NCBI GenBank assembly: GCA_028023455.1 | Contig: JAQFVV010000042.1 | Span: forward strand, 6,345,922 to 6,409,921 | Direction of reading: 5' to 3' | Length of the DNA: 64,000 bases | From: Epiperipatus broadwayi | Taxonomy: Eukaryota > Onychophora > Udeonychophora > Euonychophora > Peripatidae | Shown: positions 34,431-46,960 of the stretch, one piece after another | Layout: every line of letters begins with the position of its first letter | Position numbering within the stretch: position 1 is the stretch's first letter | Position numbers and translations under genes: made by a program | The notes under the pieces: generated by a model | Seen by the model: only the letters and a program-made list of their open reading frames with translations | Told to the model about the DNA's origin: nothing | The model's database searches: none

Positions 34431-36729
34431 AGTTGCCCCTATTTCAAACTGTCCATTTTCAAGTCAGTCATTCTCACGCAAACGTGACTTTTCGTGTGAG
34501 CTGGTTGAAATCTTGCTTGGACATACTCTTTCCGAATTTTATAAAGGTTCTACATTGAGTAGGGAAGCATGGCGACAGGTTGACAATTGTTAGGAATTGT
34601 AATATTAGGTCAGATGACTTGTAAGCTAATTCCTTTGACATGCATATTTGAAGAGTTGTGGCAGGCTGAAGTCCATAAACCCTCACACGATACTGTAGTG
34701 AACTTTGAACTGTGACCATTGGGATAAAGTACGTAACACTAAAGCAGACCGGCCACCAATAAACGGAATCTTTTCTGTGCTTTATAGCGTAGAAATAACG
34801 CCATCAGCACCAGCGGCCGCATAAACAACATTTATATGCAAAAGCATATAAATAGCGCCATCAAGAGACTGACATGATCTAGTAGAACAGTACCAAAAAT
34901 GGATTTATTCATGATTCAGTATTGGAAATAAAATTATTTTTAGGGGAAAAAATGAATATCATTTTTTACGCTTCTTCCAGAAATCAACTATTCACTATAG
35001 AAATCTTTAAAAAAAATTTTCAGCATTTTTTTTAAATTCTAATCATTTTGTAAAAGTAATTTATTTTCATAAGGCAAAATGAAAGTATTTATTCATCCTA
35101 AGCGGGGAAAAAAACCTAACAAGACTTACTCATGATGTAATTAAAAATTCGTTTAGATAATATAAAAAGGAGAAAAAATATGACTTACCTAATTTTTATT
35201 CAGTATTCCTGTATTACAATCTAAGAGAATTTTGCCATATATTTTAAAAATAAACTTTCACTATATTAGGAATTATTAAAAATAAACTGGAAAATGTGTA
35301 CTTCATCTAAAATGCAACTTTTTATTTAACATTTTCATAGTAATCGACATCCTATTTCCCCTCAGTTAAAGCGTAAACAATATTGCAACAAAAAAAGAGG
35401 AAAGATGTACATTATATTTTTTGATTTAATTTTTATTAGACGACAAATGTTTATAAACAGGTGATGCAAAAAAAAATTACAAGTTTTATTTTTAGGTAAT
35501 TAAAAAAACAATAACATAATAGGAAGTGAACCAAAAAAATTAATTTTAAAATGCATTGTATTAATTTTTTTTTTTTTTTGCATGATTCGTTTAATTTGAT
35601 TAAATAGAGTATCAATTCATACAAAATAATAAAATTCAAATCAGTAAATGTAAAATATAATTTTTTTTTTTTAATAAGAGCAACCAGCTGACATGTATTT
35701 TTTATACGCTACATTAGTCTTTTTTTTAAAAAAAATAATAATAATAAGATTTAATAAAATGTTTATTCATTAATTACTTCTTTTTTTTTTCAATTGTATA
35801 TTTAATGTTTATATACTTTGAATCTGTAGCAACGAATTAAATTTTTTTACCATAGGAAACTATTATAATTGCCTCTTTTTTATACAAGATTCTTGATTTA
35901 CAATGCATTTTGAGAAAGCAATGACTCTTATTATTTGAGATGAAGCTATCTTATTTATATTACTGATCCATTTTGGAAAGAAGCAAGTGTTATCATTTAT
36001 TTGGATGGGTTTTAAAAAAAAAAAAAGAGAAGAAAAAAAAATTTAATATTAATAAATAAAATTGATATTAAGGAATGGGACTTGATTTAATCACTATTTT
36101 TGTTATTGTTGTATAAAAGGAATGATACATAATTTATTTACTATAATCCTTGCATTCATACATTTAATAACATCCTCTTTAAATAAATAATTACTAATAA
36201 TTATAAATAATTATTAAGCTAAAGATTATTCTATCTTTAGCACGAATATAACTTTAAATAAAGATTAATAAAGTATTGTGAAAAGTGCATTAGGAGGAAT
36301 ATATTTTTTTAAAGAATTAATAAAGTAATACAAGAAGAGTGGAATGTTAAAATATCTCAAATAAATTCAATATTTCGAGTTCATCACACATCTTAAACAT
36401 ATGAATAACACCAGACATGCATCTTGGAGGCATTTTCTCTTCAAATATCTTTACTCATGTGAAGTTGAGGTATTGGGTAAATCTAAGGTATATATGAAAA
36501 AAGGAACAGAACTGAATTAATGTTAACATGATTGAACTTAATAAAAATTAATTCTTTCATTTGTTTGTTCAACATCTTTTTGTTTTGGAAGACTTTTGTT
36601 GCCAAATTTAATTCTCTAAAATGTTGGTTTTTTAAAAAATTAAATTATTCTACAGACATACTGTATAATAATTTGAGTCATGAACCAAAAAAAAAAAAAA
36701 AGCAAGTAGAAAACAGAAAAGAATGCCAG

Positions 36730-36960
36730 GAAAGAAATAATTTCCAAGTTAAATAGTGATAAAATTGTCATCAGAGATTTAAGTGCTAAATATGGAATGC
36801 CTTTTTTAAAAAAATTATAGGTAAAATAAAAAATGCCCAAGTCATGAAAAGAATTTTCAGATGAAGCAGATGGAAATTTACTAACATCATAGTTCAGATT
36901 GAAACTTTTAAAAGTTCAGTATTTATTCAAGTGTACATGTATAGTATGTTATATGGTAAA
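36730..36960 (+). repeat. Dispersed repeat pair, member 1; possible LINE endonuclease remnant
   Basis: It shares AATAATTTCCAA, AGTGATAAAA, CAGAGATTTAAGTGCTAAAT and CCTTTTTTAAAAA with 40040-40130. The + frame reads SDKIVIRDLSAKYGMPF, reminiscent of the (V)GDFNAK.G block of LINE apurinic endonucleases, with G, F and N replaced. The LINE reading is weak. Confidence 0.4.
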
Positions 36961-39900
36961 TTAATATTTATATTTTTTGATTTTGTATTATATTTTTACT
37001 GTTTAAATGTTAGCATTGAATGTTAATTATGCTACAAGCTGTGCATTTGTAATAAGTTACTCGTAAATACATACATTTTATTATACCATTAAAGAACAAA
37101 ACATTTAAGCAAAATGTGTTTTTCTGGAATCAAATATGTTCATTGTGTAGTTCTTTGTATATAATAATTTTTTAAAAAAATGATATTTTTGAAAATTTAA
37201 TATAAATCCAAGTTTTTTAAAAAAAAAAAGAAATGCGTGTTCTTTACAAACTTATAAGTTGTGTGGAGTATTATTCACAAAATCTAAACAGTATTAGCAT
37301 TTCTCTTTTATTACAAGGACACAGTAAATATTGTAGATTACGAGCACCAATGTGTCTCTTATTAAAATTCATGAGCAAATTAATCAATATGGTTAGAATA
37401 CCCTCCCTCCCCATTATTATCTGAAACTATTTTATCAATTGTGGGTAGCAATAAGATTATCTATAACAAGAATTTATTGAAATTGCATGTGGTAATTAAA
37501 AGGAATTAATTTATAATCTAATTTTAGATTATTAATTAATAAATATATATTGTATAATTCTTTTCTTTTTTTATCAGAGCATATGATTTACATAATAAAA
37601 AAATTTACTATTGTACATATCAAAACTTTATTTAATTTTAATAAATGGATTAATATATCATATTCACCTTTTCACTTTCCCACTATTCTTTCTATAAATT
37701 ATTAATTTTTGTTTCATCGTATGATTAATCATTATTTTTTATAACTAAGAATGTAAAAGTTCTCTTTAAATGTTCATAATACCAAAAATTATTTGATAGG
37801 GTGATCTTTTATACAAATGTATAGAAATGGTTTGCTCCCTCATCTTTTATAACATTTCCCAGGAGATTTGAGGAGAAAATTATCATGAAATAATTAAATT
37901 ATATAACAAACCAGTCTCTCTTCAAAATTAATGGAGTGGCTTAGTGAAATAGGAATTATATAAAGCAACTCTCTTTTCAAAATTAAAAATCCAACATGGA
38001 TTAAGTATTGTGTAATATAAATTTCTCACTTCAATTTTAATGGCCATATAATTTAAATATACTTACAATCAAATCCACTCAGTTATTATTATATCAGCTT
38101 CACGGAATTACTATGGACCCGAGGAGATAAATACATGAGAACAATTAGCAATTTTATTCAGTGTTGATCTAACCAAGGCAAATATAAAAATAGTAATATT
38201 GTTTATAATCTATAAAAAAAAATTTCCCAATGTGTTCTTTGTAAAATAATCTTAATAACATTTATGTTTAGTAAATATAAATAATAATAAAAATATGAAT
38301 TAATGCATATGCAAATCGATTATAAAGATAATTGTTTTAGTTAAATGATTTATTATTATTGAACAAAGATAAAAAATTTAATTAATAAACAGGATTATAA
38401 GTATTAACTTATGTTATACTTTAAAGATGTATAACTTGAAGCAAAGCAGAGATATAACCTTTATCATATGGGGAGAGTTAAATATTGCTAAATCTTAATG
38501 AGATATACTTCTGCTCTGTTTCCCAAATGTAATATCCAATTCAAAAACACAATCTAAATTGTAAAAGATTTCATATTAGATTATTTCAATTATCATATAA
38601 GAATAAATACTAATAAATGGTTTTGAAATACTATTTTATAATAGTCCATTAATTTGATTGTTTAAAATATATAAAATATTCTTGTTAAAATTGTAAAATT
38701 ATTGAAATTAGGTAAGGGAGTATACTTATTAATTTACTGTATTTTTTATTTTTATTTAGTGTATTAATTACATTATCATAATGCATATTTTGTATAATAA
38801 AATTATTATTGTTATCATTTATCATGATGTCCTTGAACTCTAAATTTATTTAGTTCTCTATTTTATTTTGAAGATGATACAAAATGTCAGTGATAATTAG
38901 TGCATTTGAGTTTGTTACAACTATTTATTGTGTTATTCTTATTTAAATATTCTAATATGAAACTTTAAAGCATTCGTATCTTGTAAATGCACTTATTATA
39001 AGCTTTAAGGTCACTGTAACTTTATTAATAAGTGGCATCCAACTGATTGTAATAAAATATCTAACTTGCATTGGCACTCACCATCATAATTAAATTATAA
39101 ATGTTTACAGGTTAGAATATATATATGATCTTGATGCCACATCTCATTTCCATGTTTTTATTTATTTATTCCATTACAATATATATAAATCTATATTATA
39201 ATCTAATTTTAAGGACTTCAATAAAAAAATAGAATAGTATCAGTATAAATAAGATAATGGACTAATAAACTGAAAGGCAGAGAGAGTACAAATTTCATAT
39301 GTATATATTGCATTTTCAAATTTAGACAAATATGCAATGTTTACATTATTTTCTTCTCATTATGTAAATTGGTGGGAATGAAATGCAAAAGATACATATG
39401 TTTTTAAGTTCTTATATAATCAGTTCTTACTTGCAGTAAATGATTTGGTATAACTATTTTTAGCGGGTTTTTTGCTAAAATCTTTATATAGATTTAATAC
39501 TTTTTGACACAATACATTACTGTTTACCAGATCATTCTGTCCTAATATAGAATCACTATTTTTTGACTTACACAATAACTTATTATTTAACTAAATATTG
39601 TTTTTATTCATATTTTCTATCCACAAATTTAATACTTTATCAGTTTTTTTCTACATACTTGTGAATGTAACTTTCAAGTCTCTGGAACACAAATAATAGA
39701 AACATGGATTTCCTTTTCTATTTGTACTACAACTGTATCATCATATCTGTTGTCTCAAACATCTGATTCAATAAACTGCAGTTTTAAAAAAACATTAAGT
39801 AAAAATAGATAAATAAATTCATATATTTCAAGCAAAATGGTATTTGTTTGTATATCAATAATATTTTCATGTTGCAATCATAGCATTTGTATTTGAAATG

Positions 39901-40039
39901 CCTCCAAGGCTCAAAATTAACTTCAATGACCAGAAGCAAGAGCATTTTCTATAAACAAATATATTTTAAATTAATAAACATTCTAATCACAAACCAGAAA
40001 AATGAAATTAAAAAACTAATACGAACATCAGAATAAAAA

Positions 40040-40250
40040 TTATTTCCAAAATAGATAGTAATAAAACTACCAGAGATTTATGTGTTAAATACGAATTCCT
40101 TTTTTAAAAAGGATAAAATAATGTGAATTAAAGAAAAGTAAATGGCTGACACTATAATATCAATATAACATTTTTATATTTTTAGAAGTTCAATTTTAGG
40201 TACAAATTTATATGCATAATACAGTATATTTTTTTTGCTCAAGGATTATG
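40040..40250 (+). repeat. Dispersed repeat pair, member 2
   Basis: Diverged copy of 36730-36960: TTATTTCCAA, ATAGTAATAAAACTACCAGA, GATTTATGTGTTAAATACGA, CCTTTTTTAAAAAGG, then AGAAGTTCAATTTTAGG. It ends just before the hAT element. Confidence 0.45.
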
Positions 40251-40274
40251 TTGGATGATAACTTTGCTCTAGAC

Positions 40275-41816
40275 CAGGAGTCAGCAAACTGTGGCTCTCC
40301 AGCCAAATGCGACTCTTTTAATCATGATAAACATAAACAAATTTTTTATTTCGTCTTGTAACTTATAAATAAATATTTTAATGATTTTAGGAGGGGGAAA
40401 ATGCACATACCATTTTTTCTTGAATTCAGCCTTATTATAGAATTATTGTATATGATATTTAAATATTAGAAATTTGTGAATAAATCATAATTTTTATTTA
40501 TTTATTTATTTTTAAGATAATTTTTATTTTCATTAGACTGCATACAGATTCTATTATCTTCTATTACTAAAATAAATATTCAAATATATCCTCAGCCATT
40601 CAGAAATTCATATTTTTCATGAACATATTTTTCATCTTTTTTCTTGATCTTTAATTTGGAGTGGGAATGGGAGAGATTTAAACAAAATGACTCTTCCTAT
40701 CATGCTTCTCCTTTATCGGAGTCAGGAATCTGTCAGCCACAATGCCCATAGAAACCTGTTAGCCACCTTGCATTCCCCACTCCTAAGTTTCTCCCATATT
40801 CTTCACTATCCTACACCATCCCATTTCTACAACGTAATCTTTGTCAACACTGTGGCCTTTATATCTAAATCCCTCTTATCCTTCCCCAAACTCAGCATAA
40901 AAACCATGAACTCACTTTCTGTACAATCACTGTTTATATTTATTCTTCCACAACTTCATTATTTGTACCCTTTCTGTTTGCAGGCATTTACATTCAATTA
41001 ACAAATTCTTAATATTTTCTATGCCTTCCTTACATAACTTGCAAAAGATCCTGTTCAAGCCTTAAACAGTAAACTACTTCCCTTGCTATTATCATAAATT
41101 AACTCACACTCAATATTCTATATAGATTTAAACTCGTTTTACTCTCTATACTAGTTCTCCAACTCCCTACTTTTTATTAATGCATCTATTCTTCTATCCC
41201 ACTCCTTGCCACTATAACACTCAACAATTCTCCTAACACAATCATCCCACCTTTTGTATAAGTATACTGACATAAATTCTTTATCCAAATCTGCATACCA
41301 CACTTCCTTCCTTACCCACCCATCTTGTTGCCTGTCCTTTACTCATAACCTAATTAAATCCTATTTTGGCTATTCTCTTATCCATAAATTGCAATCTACC
41401 GAACATTTTCATTTTGCTTTTTGCATCTCTCATATAAAAACTTTACCATCCCATTTCTCCTTGAATTGCTTCTTTTGCCATTCACACATCTGCATCTAAT
41501 GCATGTCTTCCTACTTCTCTTTGTACTACTAAGTAATCTAACATCCCTTTTTACTAACACATAACAAACACATTGTTACCATAAGTTAATCCCGCTACTA
41601 CCACTTCCTTCCATACAATTCTAACTACATCATATTTATTATATGAAACACTGTTAATTTATCAGTCCCTTTTTTTAATTTGCTTCATTTATCAATTTTT
41701 TCTTCCATTCATCCAAGCAATTTCTCTTAATTACTTAGGACGATTCCCAAATATTTATATCTATTCACCACATTTAATTTTATATCCCCCAATATTAAAA
41801 AGTTTACCGATCCCTG
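40275..41816. mobile_element. hAT element, copy 1, carrying a nested LINE insertion
   Basis: The left end CAGGAGTCAGCAAACTGTGG and right end (complemented CAGGGATCGGTAAAC) match the ends of the 474-bp copy at 45518-45991. The 8-bp direct repeat CTCTAGAC lies at 40267-40274 and at 41821-41828, four bases beyond the apparent right end. CAGNGNTC(A/G)GCAAAC ends with an 8-bp duplication are typical of hAT (Charlie/Tip100-like) MITEs. The first 420 bp and the last 25 bp align with the 474-bp copy, and about 1.1 kb between them is extra. Confidence 0.8.
40695..41795 (-). mobile_element. 5'-truncated LINE tail nested in the hAT element
   Basis: The minus strand contains KRWDDCVRRIVECYSGKEWD and IDALIKSRELEN (about 41245-41145), then FCKLCKEGIENIKNLLIEC followed by KCLQTER (about 41050-40970). 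C..C.......(H/N)LL..C..L..ER is the C-terminal zinc knuckle of many non-LTR retrotransposon proteins, and a stop follows soon after. The 104-codon + frame at 40687-41001 is the antisense shadow and explains the pyrimidine-rich + strand. The boundaries come from comparing this hAT copy with the uninterrupted one. Confidence 0.68.
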
Positions 41817-42076
41817 CTCCCTCTAGACTATGACTTAGGAACAAATCCCTCTAAATACATAATTGTAATAGAACTTTAACTTTCATGATATTTTTTGATT
41901 TGTGTGAGCTTTTCTATAATTTTTTTATCTTATATATTAAATGTTAAAATTTTAATATTTATGAATTTGAAACTGCATCAAAAAGTAATTACATATATAT
42001 AAAAAAGACATCTATTAACTAAATTAATAATTAACATTTTTATTATGCACATGTATATATAAACATATATTCTTAC

Positions 42077-42301
42077 CACCTAAAACATCAAATCCATTAT
42101 TCGTTAATGATGCAGTATTACGAGAACTAATTAATTCAAAATCATCCAAATCACCATTACTTTGAGTACTAAATGCATCAAACCCACCAGTTGTTTGTTG
42201 AATATTGGGTGGAGAATTGGTTGTTAATGGTGCTCCCCAAGGATCTACTGCTGGGACAACACTCTTATTACTCTGAGAACTCCAAGGATCTGTTTGATTG
42301 G
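42077..42301 (-). CDS. EPN: Epsin exon: DPW motifs
   Basis: Minus-strand acceptor TTATTTAG precedes 42301 and the donor is GTAAGA after 42077. Two bases complete an alanine codon, then NQTDPWSSQSNKSVV, AVDPWGAPLTTNSPPN, GGFDAFSTQSNGDLDDF and FDVLGG. The two DPW tripeptides bind the appendage domain of AP-2 alpha-adaptin in clathrin-coated pits. GFDAFS..(N)GDLDDFELI also carries F- and D-rich adaptor-binding text. The exon ends one base into a glycine codon completed at 28182. Low-complexity S/T/N/P composition is normal for the unstructured epsin tail. Confidence 0.95.
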
Positions 42302-43768
42302 CTAAATAAAAACATAATATATATATTGTAAATTAAAAAATTTGAATAAAAAAATAATTTCTCAATATTCTAAAACATTATTATATAATAAAATTATAAA
42401 TGCAATTATTTAAATGCACACCAGCTTCAATTTTAAAATATGCTTGACATTTTTTTATTACAGTGTGATATATTTATTATTAATAATTTAGCATATTTTA
42501 AAAGAGAAACTGAAGTGAATAAATAAATTTAATAAAAATCACAGAAAATAATGTACTGATCATGAAGAACAGTAAAGTCCTATTTTAAATTGATTTATTA
42601 TATAAAATAAAAAAATTTTGTCTTCGTAAACCATGACATAATCTGATACCAATGATATAGTTATATTTTTTATATAAATCATTTACAAGACAAAAATTTA
42701 TAAATTATTTCCCTTTTATTTATATTTAAAACTCAAGTAATATTAATCCATCATTAAAATGCATAAAGTAGCTGTTTTAAATCATTTTTCGTAAACCTGA
42801 TAATAGATATACAAAAAAATTATATTTTAATCACCATTAGATGAGCAAAAATTTATACTTTTTATTCAACATTTTTGTACTTTGGATTATGGATAGTATC
42901 TATGGAGAAAAAAAAACCTTATAATGCCAAAAATATTATCAAAAAAGTATTATTATTATGATATTACTAGGGACTTTTGTACATATTTTTAATTGTTGTA
43001 GGCTTAAAAATAGCTTTCACTCAGCTTTAAAAAATTATTTAATAATTATGAGATGAAAAAAATATTTAAAATTAATTTAACAATGCCAAAAAAAAAAAAA
43101 AATGTGATAAATAATGTTGGTATCAAACTGCCAAAACTCACTAAAATTTTGTTTTCTAGTTCTCTACGGGCCTGTATATTTTTATTGTGAGAGTTTTTTT
43201 TATTCGGCTTTAAAAATTTAATTATTTAATATTTATGAGAAAAAATGACAGCTTAAATTATAAACATTTAACAATATGGTATAGATAAAAAAATTTCACA
43301 GTATATTGTGAGAGTACCACATGAACCTCACCTAAAACAATTTGTCTCTTGGTGAATTTAAGTGTGCCTATATTGAATCAACAGATATAAATAACTTACA
43401 CCTATCTTAAGCTTTTCATGTATCAGCTATATACATAAACTAGTTAGTATTAAAAGAATAATTCTAAAAATGAATAATTCTAATTTGTTTATACACACAC
43501 ATAAATAAATGTTTCCAACTAATAGTATTTTTTATTAACCAAAACTTGACATTTGACAAAGCCTTAAGTCAACATTGCATTTTTATCAGTTGAAACAAAG
43601 GAAATAAACATTTAAAGTTCATTACAAATTGTATATTTTAAACAATAGAGAGCATGCACATGATTATGTGATATCCTTGCAGAAATTAACCCAGTATAAA
43701 AACGAACTAATATTGTTATAACAATAATCTTCTATTTAGTTATCAAGGCAAGAACGACGTCTGTAAAT

Positions 43769-43799
43769 TTAAATGTGTTCGAATTTAGAACACATTTAA
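43769..43799. repeat. Perfect 12-bp-arm hairpin
   Basis: TTAAATGTGTTC, a 7-base loop GAATTTA, then GAACACATTTAA. It is inside an epsin intron and its function is unknown. Confidence 0.65.
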
Positions 43800-45029
43800 G
43801 AAAAATTAAAAAAAGAAGATTCAATATTTTAAAACCTGCTTCAAGTAATTAATTTACTGCCTTTGAATATTAATCATTGTAATTAACAAGGTTATAAAAG
43901 TTATTAACGTCTTCGAAATAAGTTTACAAAATATATATTTAAGAAGACAAAAATTTATAAAGATGTTCTGTGGCTAGATAATTTATGCCAGGGATTTCTG
44001 CTGATGTTTTAAACCTGAACATGTAAATTTATTCCTACTTAATCAATGCCTAAAATATAATCGTCGTAATTCTCATTTAAAAAGCTGCCTTAATATTGGA
44101 GTATTATATTGAAGATGTTAAATATTTTACTACGCAAATATTTAAAGAATGAATATCTGGATTGCCTCTTCGAAGGATGATCAGTGAACTTTGTTCCAAC
44201 ATTCATCGTCATTTTATATTGTCTAAGGAGGGATATAAAACCGTTATTCTTTCTCGTCTTGGGATTACTTCATTGTGTATTTTAATAACCCTTAAACTTT
44301 ATTTCCTTTGTGATAATTATATTTACTTAGAAAAATTACTTCGTATATTAAAGTGGAGAACTGATAAGATGAACACTTTATTTTTTTTATTTATTTAATA
44401 AAATTTAGATGTTGATATTTTGATATATACTCTGGTGGAAATGACAGCTGACTAAGGTAAACGTTTTTAAATTATTTCAATTTGGAAGTAAGTTTTATTA
44501 TATTCCAAATTGAATCTTACATGACAATTAACATAATATATTTTTAAACATACATAACTAATATCAGAATACATTCTATTATTAATCTAAGTCTAAATGG
44601 ATGTTATCATATATAGACATACAACACACACTGAATCATTTTAATGACCCAATAGGTAGATTTATAATGTATCATGTGTATTATTTATTATACGCATGAT
44701 TTTAAATTATATATATATGTAAATGATTACATTATTTTTTTTTGAATATTAAATAATTTATTAGTGTATAATCTATAAGCACAGATTATAATTCTAAATT
44801 TTAATGTTTTTATGTGATAATATTTTTGTTTTTTATTACTGATTAAAATGTGTTAAACTTGATTTCAAAATTAAACAGGTCTCGTTTGTTTATTTTATTT
44901 AGTCGTTTTATGAAACCAATAATTATAAATGTACATATTCACGCATATATATATTGAATCAACTTAGTAATTTAATATTTATAAGAAAGTTATATATAGC
45001 TTATACTAAATTTATCATTACTATGGGAT

Positions 45030-45240
45030 ATTTGTGGAAATGCCTGAAGAGAGTCGATTGCAAATTTCTACTCTGAGCTCGAATTCCGAGAGTAATGAGG
45101 TTATTAATAGAGGAGTGAATTGGATTGTATTTTAAATAACATCATCCATGGCATTCTATAAGAAGACTCAAAGTCCGACTATAGGTAGATGCGACTTCCT
45201 AGAGTCCTGAAAAGGATCGTCCCGTTATAATATATTTGTT
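45030..45240 (+). repeat. Dispersed repeat related to 34240-34430
   Basis: GC-richer than its surroundings. It shares the GAAGACTCAAAGTCCGACTA block, a GTGAATTGGAT upstream phrase (GTGAGAATTGGATG near 34170), and a downstream CCCGTTA/CCCATTA phrase. No terminal repeats are recognised. Confidence 0.5.
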
Positions 45241-45517
45241 ATTTGTGACAATTTTTTCATTATTAAGTTTTCCATGTATAGTGGCATTTTCACTTCAATA
45301 TTTTAAAAAATATATAATTAGTACTTCAGACTATCTATATAAAAGGATTTTAATGAACTTAAGTAAAATATTAACATGGCATCAAAAGTAGCTGAATAAT
45401 ATTAGTATCTATTTTCAGTCTGATAAATATTCCAGTTTTTTAATTAATTAAATAAAGTTTTCAATTCACACAATTCAAAAATGTCTTTCTACTTCAAATT
45501 ATCTTCATGGTCTATAT

Positions 45518-45991
45518 CAGTGGTCAGCAAACTACAGCTCATGAGCCAAATGTATCTCTTTGATTTCAATTCTCATGGGTCTTTTTGTCATGATAAACAT
45601 AAACACATTTTTAGTTTCCATTTGTAAATACATATTTTGATAGTGCTAGGAGAGAAAAAACATACATTGCAAGGTTGTTTCTTAAATTCAGCCTTACTTG
45701 TGAATAAATTAAACTAAGTAATTTTTTGTTTTTATTTATTTATTTTTAAGATAATTTTTATTCTTGTTAGGATGTATAGATTCTATTGTTTATTATTAAA
45801 ATAAATGTTCAAATATATCTATAGCCATTAAGAAATTTGTATTTTTCAGAAACATATTTTTCACCTCTTTCTTTGCAGCTCTTTAAGAAATGGAGGGTAC
45901 CATTCTTTTTTACTTCCTCACATCTCTTTAATAGGAAAAGGGAGGGAGATTTAAACAACATAGCTTGTGTTAAAAAGTTTGCTGATCCCTG
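45518..45991. mobile_element. hAT MITE, copy 2 (474 bp, uninterrupted)
   Basis: The left end CAGTGGTCAGCAAACTACAG and right end, complemented CAGGGATCAGCAAACTTTTT, form inverted repeats of about 16 bp. It is flanked by GTCTATAT (45510-45517) and ATCTATAT (45992-45999), an 8-bp target duplication with one mismatch. It is too short for a transposase. The body matches copy 1 at 40275. Confidence 0.87.
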
Positions 45992-46309
45992 ATCTATATC
46001 TTGCAAATTAGAATGCAGTAATAACTCCTTAAAAAAAGTTCATATATAATGTACCTCTGAAATCTATTTAGAAAGCAAGTCATGTTAATTTTACTAACTT
46101 TTCTTGCAAATATACAAATCAAAACTGATTCAGTATCATTAACTTATAAATCTACATATATTCTCATCAAGATTAAAGCAATATGTACTATTTAAATATT
46201 TCTTGATTCTTTTTATAGATGAATATGTAGTTCACTAAAAAGAAATAATATATCTTTTTCAAGAAATTAATTTTTTATCGATATTTTTAGAATCTTATAT
46301 ATATTAAAT

Positions 46310-46960
46310 AGAGGGTTTTCACAGATTTATAGATTTAAATGTTGAAAGTTTAATAGGAATACTTTGTATATTTTATAACAACTTTCCAATTATAAGATAA
46401 TGTAGCAAAATGCTGATTAAAAATAGGTATTGTAAGCTAAAATTACATCACCTTATAATTGTATTTTTATCTGAAATAATATGAAGAATCATAAATTAGA
46501 CAGTAATATTTATGTGTCTGAAAATTAATAAAAGTATTACAATTTTCTAAATACATTCATGGTTAATTTAGGTTCTCCTGTATGTAAAGAAGTATAGGGC
46601 TAAAATAGGTTTTCACAGATTTATAAATTTAAATAAAATTTTACAGGAATACTCTATATTTTTATAACTTCTTATCTGTAATGCAATAAAACAATACAAT
46701 TAATTTAAGCTCTCCCATAAAGAGCCAAAGGGTGTAAAGAGGTTTTCATGGATTTATATGCCCTATATGGAATAATGCAGAGGTAGATTCTGAAGCTCAA
46801 GGTCCATAGATCACGATCTAACTCTGCTAAAACTTCCAGCACTCAAACTTCTTATGAATTCCTGAACAATAGTCATTTGATTTGATTAATATCATTACAA
46901 CAGATTTATAGGTTTAAGTGTTGGAAATTTAAAAATATACAGAGAATTCATACCTGTTAA
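46310..46960. repeat. Short repeated phrases and SINE-like repeat copy 2
   Basis: The phrase TTTTCACAGATTTATA(G/A)ATTTAAA occurs at about 46317 and 46608, with weaker versions near 46743 and 46908. The first two are followed by (A/T)AGGAATACT(T/C)T(G/A)TAT and a short TTTATAAC phrase. Between the later copies, 46781-46890 resembles the SINE-like repeat at 14211-14310 (TGAATTCCTGA and CATTTGATTT shared). Confidence 0.5.

Larger units (their letters stand above)
31247..34894. mobile_element. 3.65-kb Merlin-like transposon with 8-bp TSD
   Basis: The left end reads GATACTGTCCTATTAGATCA and the right end, complemented, reads GGTACTGTTCTACTAGATCA. The inverted match continues imperfectly for about 50 bp (shared CATGTCAG, CTTGAT.GCG, TATGC). 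Both ends abut the same 8-bp direct repeat AAAAATGG (31239-31246 and 34895-34902). The interior carries a short frame like the zinc-ribbon of Merlin transposases (31961-32008), and the same text occurs near 63377 upstream of a clear Merlin core. Merlin elements make 8-9-bp duplications, so the class call is consistent, though the catalytic core is not visible here. Internal repeats near 31340-31500 and 34330-34430 resemble each other. Confidence 0.75.
28183..42076 (-). other. Epsin intron (13.9 kb)
   Basis: The longest intron in the window. It contains the 3.65-kb inverted-repeat element (31247-34894), a pair of diverged dispersed repeats (36730-36960 and 40040-40250), and a hAT element with a nested LINE tail (40275-41816). 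28190-31240 and 37000-40000 hold nothing I recognise. A slightly GC-richer patch at 30290-30420 is unexplained. Confidence 0.8.

Noticed and set aside
40687-41001. Longest open frame in the window (104 codons, + strand), L/S/F/P rich
   Set aside because: It is antisense to a LINE tail whose minus-strand reading shows a zinc-knuckle motif; its composition is that of a pyrimidine-rich shadow.
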